A stretch of DNA of 64,000 nucleotides from Euwallacea fornicatus. Lineage: Eukaryota; Arthropoda; Insecta; Coleoptera; Curculionidae. The stretch covers positions 620,001-684,000 of the forward strand of contig NW_027096017.1 of the NCBI RefSeq assembly GCF_040115645.1, in the 5' to 3' direction. The position numbers were made by a program, and so were the translations under genes. The notes beneath the pieces are model-generated. The model was not told the DNA's origin, did not search any database, and saw nothing but the letters and a program-made list of their open reading frames with translations. How positions within the stretch are numbered: position 1 is the stretch's first letter; every line of letters begins with the position of its first letter. Below, in pieces: positions 24,611-39,600 of the stretch.

Positions 24611-27600
24611 CAAATTTTGGAAAGTCTCAAAAGTTGTGTGTTTGAGCACGTAAAGTACTATTTTTCTTGCAAATTCAACAAGATGCAATAATGATTTGTT
24701 GTGACATATTAAAGATCTCGTCGAGCTGATTAATTTGACACTTTGTTTAACAAATTTGGTCCTCATTTGCCGAAGTTTTCAAGCTTCAAATTTTGGAAAG
24801 TCTCAAAAGTTGTGTGTTTGAGCACGTAAAGTACTATTTTTCTTGGAAATTCAACAAGATGCAATAATGATGTGTTGTGGCATCTTCAAACTCTAGTCGA
24901 GCTGATCAATTTCACACTTTGTTTAACAAATTCGGTCCTCATTTGCCGAAGTTATCGAGCTTCAAATTTTGAAAAGTCTCAAAAGTTGTGTGTTTGAGCA
25001 CATAAAGTACTATGTTTCTTGAAATTTCAACAAGATGCAATAATGATGTGTTGTGGCATCTTCAAACTATCGCCGAGCTGATTAATTTCACACTTTGTTT
25101 AACAAATTTGGTCCTCATTTGCCGAAGTTATCGAGCTTCAAAGTTTGGAAAGTCTCAAAAGTTGTGTGTTTGAACACGTAAAGTACTATTTTTCTTGGAA
25201 ATTCAACAAGATGCAATAATGATGTGTTGTGGCATCTTCAAACTCTCGTCGAGCTGATTAATTTCACACTTTGTTTAACAAATTTGGTCCTCATTTGCCG
25301 AAGTTATCGAGCTTCCAATTTTGAAAAGTCTCAAAAGTTGTGTGTTTGAGCACGTAAAGTACTATTTTTCTTGGAAATTCAACAAGATGCAATAATGATT
25401 TGTTGTGACATATTAAAGATCTCGTCGAGCTGATTAATTTGACACTTTGTTTAACAAATTTGGTTCTCATTTGCCGAAGATATCGAGCTTCAAATTTTGA
25501 AAAGTCTCAAAAGTTGTGTGTTTGAGCACGTAAAGTACTATTTTTCTTGGAAATTCAACAAGATGCAATAATGATTTGTTGTGACATATTAAAGATCTCG
25601 TCGAGCTGATTAATTTGACACTTTGTTTAACAAATTTGGTTCTCATTTGCCGAAGATATCGAGCTTCAAATTTTGAAAAGTCTCAAAAGTTGTGTGTTTG
25701 AGCACGTAAAGTACTATTTTTCTTGGAAATTCAACAAGATGCAATAATGATTTGTTGTGACATATTAAAGATCTCGTCGAGCTGATTAATTTGACACTTT
25801 GTTTAACAAATTTGGTCCTCATTTGCCGAAGTTTTCAAGCTTCAAATTTTGGAAAGTCTCAAAAGTTGTGTGTTTGAGCACGTAAAGTACTATTTTTCTT
25901 GGAAATTCAACAAGATGCAATAATGATGTGGTGTGACATCTTAAAGATCTCGTCGAGCTGATTAATTTGACACTTTGTTTAACAAATTTGGTCCTCATTT
26001 GCCGAAGTTTTCAAGCTTCAAATTTTGGAAAGTCTCAAAAGTTGTGTGTTTGAGCACGTAAAGTACTATTTTTCTTGGAAATTCAACAAGATGCAATAAT
26101 GATGTGTTGTGGCATCTTCAAACTCTAGTCGAGCTGATTAATTTCACACTTTGTTTAACAAATTTGGTCCTCATTTGCCGAAGTTATCGAGCTTCAAATT
26201 TTGAAAAGTCTCAAAAGTTGTGTGTTTGAGCACGTAAAGTACTATTTTTCTTGGAAATTCAACAAGATGCAATAATGATTTGTTGTGACATATTAAAGAT
26301 CTCGTCCAGCTGATTAATTTGACACTTTGGTTAACAAATTTGGTCCTCATTTGCCGAAGTTTTCAAGCTTCAAATTTTGGAAAGTCTCAAAAGTTGTGTG
26401 TTTGAGCACGTAAAGTACTATTTTTCTTGGAAATTCAACAAGATGCAATAATGATGTGTTGTGGCATCTTCAAACTCTAGTCGAGCTGATTAATTTCACA
26501 CTTTGTTTAACAAATTCGGTCCTCATTTGCCGAAGTTATCGAGCTTCAAAGTTTGAAAAGTCTCAAAAGTTGTGTGTTTGAGCACATAAAGTACTATTTT
26601 TCTTGGAAATTCAACAAGATGCAATAATGATGTGGTGTGACATCTTAAAGATCTCGTCGAGCTGATTAATTTGACACTTTGGTTAACAAATTTGGTTCTC
26701 ATTTGCCGAAGTTTTCAAGCTTCAAATTTTGGAAAGTCTCAAAAGTTGTGTGTTTGAGCACGTAAAGTACTATTTTTCTTGGAAATTCAACAAGATGCAA
26801 TAATGATGTGTTGTGGCATCTTCAAACTCTAGTCGTGCTGATTAATTTGACACTTCGTTTAACAAATTCGGTCCTCATTTGCCGAAGTTATCGAGCTTCA
26901 AAGTTTGGAAAGTCTCAAAAGTTGTGTGTTTGAGCACGTAAAGTACTATTTTTCTTGGAAATTCAACAAGATGCAATAATGATGTGTTGTGGCATCTTCA
27001 AACTCTAGTCGAGCTGATTAATTTCACACTTTGTTTAACAAATTCGGTCCTCATTTGCCGAAGTTATCGAGCTTCAAATTTTGAAAAGTCTCAAAATTTG
27101 TGTGTTTGAGCACATAAAGTACTATTTTTCTTGGAAATTCAACAAGATGCAATAATGATGTGGTGTGACATCTTAAAGATCTCGTCGAGCTGATTAATTT
27201 GACACTTTGGTTAACAAATTTGGTTCTCATTTGCCGAAGATATCGAGCTTCAAATTTTGAAAAGTCTCAAAAGTTGTGTGTTTGAGCACGTAAAGTACTA
27301 TTTTTCTTGGAAATTCAACAAGATGCAATAATGATGTGTTGTGACATATTAAAGATCTCGTCGAGCTGATTAATTTGACACTTTGTTTAACAAATTTGGT
27401 CCTCATTTGCCGAAGTTATCGAGCTTCAAAGTTTGGAAAGTCTCAAAAGTTGTGTGTTTGAACACGTAAAGTACTATTTTTCTTGGAAATTCAACAAGAT
27501 GCAATAATGATTTGTTGTGACATATTAAAGATCTCGTCGAGCTGATTAATTTGACATTTTGTTTAACAAATTTGGTCCTCATTTGCCGAAGTTTTCAAGC

Positions 27601-30600
27601 TTCAAATTTTGGAAAGTCTCAAAAGTTGTGTGTTTGAGCACGTAAAGTACTATTTTTCTTGGAAATTCAACAAGATGCAATAATGATGTGGTGTGACATC
27701 TTAAAGATCTCGTCGAGCTGATTAATTTGACACTTTGTTTAACAAATTTGGTCCTCATTTGCCGAAGTTTTCAAGCTTCAAATTTTGGAAAGTCTCAAAA
27801 GTTGTGTGTTTGAGCACGTAAAGTACTATTTTTCTTGGAAATTCAACAAGATGCAATAATGATGTGTTGTGGCATCTTCAAACTCTAGTCGAGCTGATTA
27901 ATTTCACACTTTGTTTAACAAATTTGGTCCTCATTTGCCGAAGTTATCGAGCTTCAAATTTTGAAAAGTCTCTAAAGTTGTGTGTTTGAGCACGTAAAGT
28001 ACTATTTTTCTTGGAAATTCAAAAAGATGCAATAATGATGTGTTGTGACATCTTCAAACTCTCGTCGAGCTGATTAATTTCACACTTTGTTTAACAAATT
28101 CGGTCCTCATTTGCCGAAGTTATCGAGCTTCAAAGTTTGAAAAGTCTCAAAAGTTGTGTGTTTGAGCACATACAGTACTATTTTTCTTGGAAATTCAAAA
28201 AGATGCAATAATGATGTGTTGTGACATCTTCAAACTCTCGTCGAGCTGATTAATTTCACACTTTGTTTAACAAATTTGGTCTTCATTTGCCGAAGTTATC
28301 GAGCTCCAAATTTTGAAAAGTCTCAAAAGTTGTGTGTTTGAGCACGTAAAGTACTATTTTTCTTGGAAATTCAACAAGATGCAATAATGATGTGGTGTGA
28401 CATCTTAAAGATCTCGTCGAGCTGATTAATTTGACACTTTGGTTAACAAATTTGGTTCTCATTTGCCGAAGTTATCGAGCTTCAAATTTTGAAAAGTCTC
28501 AAAAGTTGTGTGTTTGAGCACATAAAGTACTATTTTTCTTGGAAATTCAACAAGATGCAATAATGATTTGTTGTGACATATTAAAGATCTCGTCGAGCTG
28601 ATTAATTTGACACTTTGTTTAACAAATTTGGTCCTCATTTGCCGAAGTTTTCAAGCTTCAAATTTTGGAAAGTCTCAAAAGTTGTGTGTTTGAGCACGTA
28701 AAGTACTATTTTTCTTGGAAATTCAACAAGATGCAATAATGATGTGGTGTGACATCTTAAAGATCTCGTCGAGCTGATTAATGTGACACTTTGGTTAACA
28801 AATTTGGTTCTCATTTGCCGAAGTTATCGAGCTTCAAATTTTGAAAAGTCTCAAAAGTTGTGTGTTTGAGCACATAAAGTACTATTTTTCTTGGAAATTC
28901 AACAAGATGCAATAATGATGTGGTGAGACATCTTAAAGATCTCGTCGAGCTGATTAATTTCACACTTTGTTTAACAAATTTGGTCCTCATTTGCCGAAGT
29001 TATCGAGCTTCAAATTTTGAAAAGTCTCAAAAGTTGTGTGTTTGAGCACGTAAAGTACTATTTTTCTTGGAAATTCAACAAGATGCAATAATGATTTGTT
29101 GTGACATATTAAAGATCTCGTCGAGGTGATTAATTTCACACTTTGTTTAACAAATTTGGTCCTCATTTGCCGAAGTTATCGACCTTCAAATTTTGAAAAG
29201 TCTCAAAAGTTGTGTGTTTGAGCACGTAAAGTACTATTTTTCTTGGAAATTCAACAAGATGCAATAATGATTTGTTGTGACATATTAAAGATCTCGTCGA
29301 GGTGATTAATTTCACACTTTGTTTAACAAATTTGGTCTTCATTTGCCGAAGTTATCGAGCTCCAAATTTTGAAAAGTCTCAAAAGTTGTGTGTTTGAGCA
29401 CGTAAAGTACTATTTTTCTTGGAAATTCAACAAGATGCAATAATGATGTGGTGTGACATCTTAAAGATCTCGTCGAGCTGATTAATTTGACACTTTGGTT
29501 AACAAATTTGGTTCTCATTTGCCGAAGTTATCGAGCTTCAAATTTTGAAAAGTCTCAAAAGTTGTGTGTTTGAGCACATAAAGTACTATTTTTCTTGGAA
29601 ATTCAACAAGATGCAATAATGATTTGTTGTGACATATTAAAGATCTCGTCGAGCTGATTAATTTGACACTTTGTTTAACAAATTTGGTCCTCATTTGCCG
29701 AAGTTTTCAAGCTTCAAATTTTGGAAAGTCTCAAAAGTTGTGTGTTTGAGCACGTAAAGTACTATTTTTCTTGGAAATTCAACAAGATGCAATAATGATG
29801 TGGTGTGACATCTTAAAGATCTCGTCGAGCTGATTAATGTGACACTTTGGTTAACAAATTTGGTTCTCATTTGCCGAAGTTATCGAGCTTCAAATTTTGA
29901 AAAGTCTCAAAAGTTGTGTGTTTGAGCACATAAAGTACTATTTTTCTTGGAAATTCAACAAGATGCAATAATGATGTGGTGAGACATCTTAAAGATCTCG
30001 TCGAGCTGATTAATTTGACACTTTGTTTAACAAATTTGGTCCTCATTTGCCGAAGTTTTCAAGCTTCAAATTTTGGAAAGTCTCAAAAGTTGTGTGTTTG
30101 AGCACGTAAAGTACTATTTTTCTTGGAAATTCAACAAGATGCAATAATGATGTGGTGTGACATCTTAAAGATCTCGTCGAGCTGATTAATGTGACACTTT
30201 GGTTAACAAATTTGGTTCTCATTTGCCGAAGTTATCGAGCTTCAAATTTTGAAAAGTCTCAAAAGTTGTGTGTTTGAGCACGTAAAGTACTATTTTTCTT
30301 GGAAATTCAACAAGATGCAATAATGATGTGGTGTGACATCTTAAAGATCTCGTCGAGCTGATTAATTTGACACTTTGTTTAACAAATTTGGTCCTCATTT
30401 GCCGAAGTTTTCAAGCTTCAAATTTTGGAAAGTCTCAAAAGTTGTGTGTTTGAGCACGTAAAGTACTATTTTTCTTGGAAATTCAACAAGATGCAATAAT
30501 GATGTGTTGTGGCATCTTCAAACTCTAGTCGAGCTGATTAATTTCACACTTTGTTTAACAAATTCGGTCCTCATTTGCCGAAGTTATCGAGCTTCAAAGT

Positions 30601-33600
30601 TTGAAAAGTCTCAAAAGTTGTGTGTTTGAGCACATACAGTACTATTTTTCTTGGAAATTCAAAAAGATGCAATAATGATGTGTTGTGACATCTTCAAACT
30701 CTCGTCGAGCTGATTAATTTGACACTTTGGTTAACAAATTTGGTTCTCATTTGCCGAAGTTATCGAGCTTCAAATTTTGAAAAGTCTCAAAAGTTGTGTG
30801 TTTGAGCACATAAAGTACTATTTTTCTTGGAAATTCAACAAGATGCAATAATGATTTGTTGTGACATATTAAAGATCTCGTCGAGCTGATTAATTTGACA
30901 CTTTGTTTAACAAATTTGGTCCTCATTTGCCGAAGTTTTCAAGCTTCAAATTTTGGAAAGTCTCAAAAGTTGTGTGTTTGAGCACGTAAAGTACTATTTT
31001 TCTTGGAAATTCAACAAGATGCAATAATGATGTGGTGTGACATCTTAAAGATCTCGTCGAGCTGATTAATGTGACACTTTGGTTAACAAATTTGGTTCTC
31101 ATTTGCCGAAGTTATCGAGCTTCAAATTTTGAAAAGTCTCAAAAGTTGTGTGTTTGAGCACATAAAGTACTATTTTTCTTGGAAATTCAACAAGATGCAA
31201 TAATGATGTGGTGAGACATCTTAAAGATCTCGTCGAGCTGATTAATTTCACACTTTGTTTAACAAATTTGGTCCTCATTTGCCGAAGTTATCGAGCTTCA
31301 AATTTTGAAAAGTCTCAAAAGTTGTGTGTTTGAGCACGTAAAGTACTATTTTTCTTGGAAATTCAACAAGATGCAATAATGATTTGTTGTGACATATTAA
31401 AGATCTCGTCGAGGTGATTAATTTCACACTTTGTTTAACAAATTTGGTCCTCATTTGCCGAAGTTATCGACCTTCAAATTTTGAAAAGTCTCAAAAGTTG
31501 TGTGTTTGAGCACATAAAGTACTATTTTTCTTGGAAATTCAACAAGATGCAATAATGATGTGTTGTGGCATCTTCAAATTCTAGTCGAGCTGATTAATTT
31601 CACACTTTGTTTAACAAATTTGGTCCACATTTGCCGAAGTTATCGAGCTTCAAATTTTGAAAAGTCTCAAAAGTTGTGTGTTTGAGCACATAAAGTACTA
31701 TTTTTCTTGGAAATTCAACAAGATGCAATAATGATGTGGTGAGACATCTTAAAGATCTCGTCGAGCTGATTAATTTCACACTTTGTTTAACAAATTTGGT
31801 CCTCATTTGCCGAAGTTATCGAGCTTCAAATTTTGAAAAGTCTCAAAAGTTGTGTGTTTGAGCACGTAAAGTACTATTTTTCTTGGAAATTCAACAAGAT
31901 GCAATAATGATTTGTTGTGACATATTAAAGATCTCGTCGAGGTGATTAATTTCACACTTTGTTTAACAAATTTGGTCCTCATTTGCCGAAGTTATCGACC
32001 TTCAAATTTTGAAAAGTCTCAAAAGTTGTGTGTTTGAGCACATAAAGTACTATTTTTCTTGGAAATTCAACAAGATGCAATAATGATGTGTTGTGGCATC
32101 TTCAAATTCTAGTCGAGCTGATTAATTTCACACTTTGTTTAACAAATTTGGTCCTCATTTGCCGAAGTTATCGAGCTTCAAATTTTGAAAAGTCTCAAAA
32201 GTTGTGTGTTTGAGCACGTAAAGTACTATTTTTCTTGGAAATTCAACAAGATGCAATAATGATTTGTTGTGACATATTAAAGATCTCGTCGAGCTGATTA
32301 ATTTGACACTTTGTTTAACAAATTTGGTCCTCATTTGCCGAAGTTTTCAAGCTTCAAATTTTGAAAAGTCTCTAAAGTTGTGTGTTTGAGCACGTAAAGT
32401 ACTATTTTTCTTGGAAATTCAACAAGATGCAATAATGATTTGTTGTGACATATTAAAGATCTCGTCGAGCTGATTAATTTGACACTTTGGTTAACAAATT
32501 TGGTCCTCATTTGCCGAACTTATCGAGCTTCAAATTTTGAAAAGTCTCAAAAGTTGTGTGTTTGAGCACATAAAGTACTATGTTTCTTGAAATTTCAACA
32601 AGATGCAATAATGATGTGGTGAGACATCTTAAAGATCTCGTCGAGCTGATTAATTTGACACTTCGTTTAACAAATTTGGTCCTCATTTGCCGAAGTTATC
32701 GAGCTTCAAAGTTTGGAAAGTCTCAAAAGTTGTGTGTTTGAGCACGTAAAGTACTATTTTTCTTGGAAATTCAACAAGATGCAATAATGATGTGTTGTGG
32801 CATCTTCAAATTCTAGTCGAGCTGATTAATTTCACACTTTGTTTAACAAATTTGGTCCACATTTGCCGAAGTTATCGAGCTTCAAATTTTGAAAAGTCTC
32901 AAAAGTTGTGTGTTTGAGCACATAAAGTACTATTTTTCTTGGAAATTCAACAAGATGCAATAATGATGTGGTGAGACATCTTAAAGATCTCGTCGAGCTG
33001 ATTAATTTCACACTTTGTTTAACAAATTTGGTCCTCATTTGCCGAAGTTATCGAGCTTCAAATTTTGAAAAGTCTCAAAAGTTGTGTGTTTGAGCACGTA
33101 AAGTACTATTTTTCTTGGAAATTCAACAAGATGCAATAATGATTTGTTGTGACATATTAAAGATCTCGTCGAGCTGATTAATTTGACACTTTGTTTAACA
33201 AATTTGGTCCTCATTTGCCGAAGTTTTCAAGCTTCAAATTTTGAAAAGTCTCTAAAGTTGTGTGTTTGAGCACGTAAAGTACTATTTTTCTTGGAAATTC
33301 AACAAGATGCAATAATGATTTGTTGTGACATATTAAAGATCTCGTCGAGCTGATTAATTTGACACTTTGGTTAACAAATTTGGTCCTCATTTGCCGAAGT
33401 TATCGAGCTTCAAATTTTGAAAAGTCTCAAAAGTTGTGTGTTTGAGCACATAAAGTACTATGTTTCTTGAAATTTCAACAAGATGCAATAATGATGTGGT
33501 GAGACATCTTAAAGATCTCGTCGAGCTGATTAATTTGACACTTCGTTTAACAAATTTGGTCCTCATTTGCCGAAGTTATCGAGCTTCAAAGTTTGGAAAG

Positions 33601-36600
33601 TCTCAAAAGTTGTGTGTTTGAGCACGTAAAGTACTATTTTTCTTGGAAATTCAACAAGATGCAATAATGATTTGTTGTGACATATTAAAGATCTCGTCGA
33701 GGTGATTAATTTCACACTTTGTTTAACAAATTTGGTCCTCATTTGCCGAAGTTATCGACCTTCAAATTTTGAAAAGTCTCAAAAGTTGTGTGTTTGAGCA
33801 CATAAAGTACTATTTTTCTTGGAAATTCAACAAGATGCAATAATGATGTGTTGTGGCATCTTCAAATTCTAGTCGAGCTGATTAATTTCACACTTTGTTT
33901 AACAAATTTGGTCCACATTTGCCGAAGTTATCGAGCTTCAAATTTTGAAAAGTCTCAAAAGTTGTGTGTTTGAGCACATAAAGTACTATTTTTCTTGGAA
34001 ATTCAACAAGATGCAATAATGATGTGGTGAGACATCTTAAAGATCTCGTCGAGCTGATTAATTTCACACTTTGTTTAACAAATTTGGTCCTCATTTGCCG
34101 AAGTTATCGAGCTTCAAATTTTGAAAAGTCTCAAAAGTTGTGTGTTTGAGCACGTAAAGTACTATTTTTCTTGGAAATTCAACAAGATGCAATAATGATT
34201 TGTTGTGACATATTAAAGATCTCGTCGAGGTGATTAATTTCACACTTTGTTTAACAAATTTGGTCCTCATTTGCCGAAGTTATCGACCTTCAAATTTTGA
34301 AAAGTCTCAAAAGTTGTGTGTTTGAGCACATAAAGTACTATTTTTCTTGGAAATTCAACAAGATGCAATAATGATGTGTTGTGGCATCTTCAAATTCTAG
34401 TCGAGCTGATTAATTTCACACTTTGTTTAACAAATTTGGTCCTCATTTGCCGAAGTTATCGAGCTTCAAATTTTGAAAAGTCTCAAAAGTTGTGTGTTTG
34501 AGCACGTAAAGTACTATTTTTCTTGGAAATTCAACAAGATGCAATAATGATTTGTTGTGACATATTAAAGATCTCGTCGAGCTGATTAATTTGACACTTT
34601 GTTTAACAAATTTGGTCCTCATTTGCCGAAGTTTTCAAGCTTCAAATTTTGAAAAGTCTCTAAAGTTGTGTGTTTGAGCACGTAAAGTACTATTTTTCTT
34701 GGAAATTCAACAAGATGCAATAATGATTTGTTGTGACATATTAAAGATCTCGTCGAGCTGATTAATTTGACACTTTGGTTAACAAATTTGGTCCTCATTT
34801 GCCGAACTTATCGAGCTTCAAATTTTGAAAAGTCTCAAAAGTTGTGTGTTTGAGCACATAAAGTACTATGTTTCTTGAAATTTCAACAAGATGCAATAAT
34901 GATGTGGTGAGACATCTTAAAGATCTCGTCGAGCTGATTAATTTGACACTTCGTTTAACAAATTTGGTCCTCATTTGCCGAAGTTATCGAGCTTCAAAGT
35001 TTGGAAAGTCTCAAAAGTTGTGTGTTTGAGCACGTAAAGTACTATTTTTCTTGGAAATTCAACAAGATGCAATAATGATGTGTTGTGGCATCTTCAAATT
35101 CTAGTCGAGCTGATTAATTTCACACTTTGTTTAACAAATTTGGTCCACATTTGCCGAAGTTATCGAGCTTCAAATTTTGAAAAGTCTCAAAAGTTGTGTG
35201 TTTGAGCACATAAAGTACTATTTTTCTTGGAAATTCAACAAGATGCAATAATGATGTGGTGAGACATCTTAAAGATCTCGTCGAGCTGATTAATTTCACA
35301 CTTTGTTTAACAAATTTGGTCCTCATTTGCCGAAGTTATCGAGCTTCAAATTTTGAAAAGTCTCAAAAGTTGTGTGTTTGAGCACGTAAAGTACTATTTT
35401 TCTTGGAAATTCAACAAGATGCAATAATGATTTGTTGTGACATATTAAAGATCTCGTCGAGGTGATTAATTTCACACTTTGTTTAACAAATTTGGTCCTC
35501 ATTTGCCGAAGTTATCGACCTTCAAATTTTGAAAAGTCTCAAAAGTTGTGTGTTTGAGCACATAAAGTACTATGTTTCTTGAAATTTCAACAAGATGCAA
35601 TAATGATGTGGTGAGACATCTTAAAGATCTCGTCGAGCTGATTAATTTGACACTTCGTTTAACAAATTTGGTCCTCATTTGCCGAAGTTATCGAGCTTCA
35701 AAGTTTGGAAAGTCTCAAAAGTTGTGTGTTTGAGCACGTAAAGTACTATTTTTCTTGGAAATTCAACAAGATGCAATAATGATGTGTTGTGGCATCTTCA
35801 AACTCTAGTCGAGCTGATTAATTTCACACTTTGTTTAACAAATTCGGTCCTCATTTGCCGAAGTTATCGAGCTTCAAATTTTGAAAAGTCTCAAAATTTG
35901 TGTGTTTGAGCACATAAAGTACTATTTTTCTTGGAAATTCAACAAGATGCAATAATGATGTGGTGTGACATCTTAAAGATCTCGTCGAGCTGATTAATTT
36001 GACACTTTGGTTAACAAATTTGGTTCTCATTTGCCGAAGATATCGAGCTTCAAATTTTGAAAAGTCTCAAAAGTTGTGTGTTTGAGCACGTAAAGTACTA
36101 TTTTTCTTGGAAATTCAACAAGATGCAATAATGATGTGTTGTGGCATCTTCAAACTCTAGTCGAGCTGATTAATTTCACACTTTGTTTAACAAATTCGGT
36201 CCTCATTTGCCGAAGTTATCGAGCTTCAAATTTTGAAAAGTCTCAAAAGTTGTGTGTTTGAGCACATAAAGTACTATTTTTCTTGGAAATTCAACAAGAT
36301 GCAATAATGATGTGTTGTGGCATCTTCAAACTCTCGTCGAGCTGATTAATTTCACACTTTGTTTAACAAATTTGGTCTTCATTTGCCGAAGTTATCGAGC
36401 TTCAAATTTTGAAAAGTCTCAAAAGTTGTGTGTTTGAGCACGTAAAGTACTATTTTTCTTGGAAATTCAAAAAGATGCAATAATGATGTGTTGTGACATC
36501 TTCAAACTCTCGTCGAGCTGATTAATTTCACACTTTGTTTAACAAATTCGGTCCTCATTTGCCGAAGTTATCGAGCTTCAAAGTTTGAAAAGTCTCAAAA

Positions 36601-39600
36601 GTTGTGTGTTTGAGCACATACAGTACTATTTTTCTTGGAAATTCAAAAAGATGCAATAATGATGTGGTGAGACATCTTAAAGATCTCGTCGAGCTGATTA
36701 ATTTGACACTTTGGTTAACAAATTTGGTTCTCATTTGCCGAAGTTATCGAGCTTCAAATTTTGAAAAGTCTCAAAAGTTGTGTGTTTGAGCACATAAAGT
36801 ACTATTTTTCTTGGAAATTCAACAAGATGCAATAATGATTTGTTGTGACATATTAAAGATCTCGTCGAGCTGATTAATTTGACACTTTGTTTAACAAATT
36901 TGGTCCTCATTTGCCGAAGTTTTCAAGCTTCAAATTTTGGAAAGTCTCAAAAGTTGTGTGTTTGAGCACGTAAAGTACTATTTTTCTTGGAAATTCAACA
37001 AGATGCAATAATGATGTGGTGTGACATCTTAAAGATCTCGTCGAGCTGATTAATTTGACACTTTGGTTAACAAATTTGGTTCTCATTTGCCGAAGTTATC
37101 GAGCTTCAAATTTTGAAAAGTCTCAAAAGTTGTGTGTTTGAGCACATAAAGTACTATTTTTCTTGGAAATTCAACAAGATGCAATAATGATGTGGTGAGA
37201 CATCTTAAAGATCTCGTCGAGCTGATTAATTTCACACTTTGTTTAACAAATTTGGTCCTCATTTGCCGAAGTTATCGAGCTTCAAATTTTGAAAAGTCTC
37301 AAAAGTTGTGTGTTTGAGCACGTAAAGTACTATTTTTCTTGGAAATTCAACAAGATGCAATAATGATTTGTTGTGACATATTAAAGATCTCGTCGAGGTG
37401 ATTAATTTCACACTTTGTTTAACAAATTTGGTCCTCATTTGCCGAAGTTATCGACCTTCAAATTTTGAAAAGTCTCAAAAGTTGTGTGTTTGAGCACATA
37501 AAGTACTATTTTTCTTGGAAATTCAACAAGATGCAATAATGATGTGTTGTGGCATCTTCAAATTCTAGTCGAGCTGATTAATTTCACACTTTGTTTAACA
37601 AATTTGGTCCACATTTGCCGAAGTTATCGAGCTTCAAATTTTGAAAAGTCTCAAAAGTTGTGTGTTTGAGCACATAAAGTACTATTTTTCTTGGAAATTC
37701 AACAAGATGCAATAATGATGTGGTGAGACATCTTAAAGATCTCGTCGAGCTGATTAATTTCACACTTTGTTTAACAAATTTGGTCCTCATTTGCCGAAGT
37801 TATCGAGCTTCAAATTTTGAAAAGTCTCAAAAGTTGTGTGTTTGAGCACGTAAAGTACTATTTTTCTTGGAAATTCAACAAGATGCAATAATGATTTGTT
37901 GTGACATATTAAAGATCTCGTCGAGCTGATTAATTTGACACTTTGGTTAACAAATTTGGTCCTCATTTGCCGAAGTTATCGAGCTTCAAATTTTGAAAAG
38001 TCTCAAAAGTTGTGTGTTTGAGCACATAAAGTACTATGTTTCTTGAAATTTCAACAAGATGCAATAATGATGTGGTGAGACATCTTAAAGATCTCGTCGA
38101 GCTGATTAATTTGACACTTCGTTTAACAAATTTGGTCCTCATTTGCCGAAGTTATCGAGCTTCAAATTTTGAAAAGTCTCAAAAGTTGTGTGTTTGAGCA
38201 CGTAAAGTACTATTTTTCTTGGAAATTCAACAAGATGCAATAATGATTTGTTGTGACATATTAAAAATCTCGTCGAGCTGATTAATTTGACACTTTGGTT
38301 AACAAATTTGGTCCTCATTTGCCGAAGTTATCGAGCTTCAAATTTTGAAAAGTCTCAAAAGTTGTGTGTTTGAGCACATAAAGTACTATTTTTCTTGGAA
38401 ATTCAACAAGATGCAATAATGATGTGTTGTGACATATTAAAGATCTCGTCGAGCTGATTAATTTGACACTTCGTTTAACAAATTTGGTCCTCATTTGCCG
38501 AAGTTATCGAGCTTCAAATTTTGAAAAGTCTCAAAAGTTGTGTGTTTGAGCACGTAAAGTACTATTTTTCTTGGAAATTCAACAAGATGCAATAATGATT
38601 TGTTGTGACATATTAAAGATCTCGTCGAGCTGATTAATGTGACACTTTGTTTAACAAATTTGGTCCTCATTTGCCGAAGTTTTCAAGCTTCAAATTTTGA
38701 AAAGTCTCTAAAGTTGTGTGTTTGAGCACGTAAAGTACTATTTTTCTTGGAAATTCAACAAGATGCAATAATGATTTGTTGTGACATATTAAAGATCTCG
38801 TCGAGCTGATTAATTTGACACTTTGGTTAACAAATTTGGTCCTCATTTGCCGAAGTTATCGAGCTTCAAATTTTGAAAAGTCTCAAAAGTTGTGTGTTTG
38901 AGCACATAAAGTACTATGTTTCTTGAAATTTCAACAAGATGCAATAATGATGTGGTGAGACATCTTAAAGATCTCGTCGAGCTGATTAATTTGACACTTC
39001 ATTTAACAAATTTGGTCCTCATTTGCCGAAGTTATCGAGCTTCAAAGTTTGGAAAGTCTCAAAAGTTGTGTGTTTGAGCACGTAAAGTACTATTTTTCTT
39101 GGAAATTCAACAAGATGCAATAATGATGTGTTGTGGCATCTTCAAACTCTAGTCGAGCTGATTAATTTCACACTTTGTTTAACAAATTCGGTCCTCATTG
39201 GCCGAAGTTATCGAGCTTCAAATTTTGAAAAGTCTCAAAATTTGTGTGTTTGAGCACATAAAGTACTATTTTTCTTGGAAATTCAACAAGATGCAATAAT
39301 GATGTGGTGTGACATCTTAAAGATCTCGTCGAGCTGATTAATTTGACACTTTGGTTAACAAATTTGGTTCTCATTTGCCGAAGATATCGAGCTTCAAATT
39401 TTGAAAAGTCTCAAAAGTTGTGTGTTTGAGCACGTAAAGTACTATTTTTCTTGGAAATTCAACAAGATGCAATAATGATGTGTTGTGGCATCTTCAAACT
39501 CTAGTCGAGCTGATTAATTTCACACTTTGTTTAACAAATTCGGTCCTCATTTGCCGAAGTTATCGAGCTTCAAATTTTGAAAAGTCTCAAAAGTTGTGTG

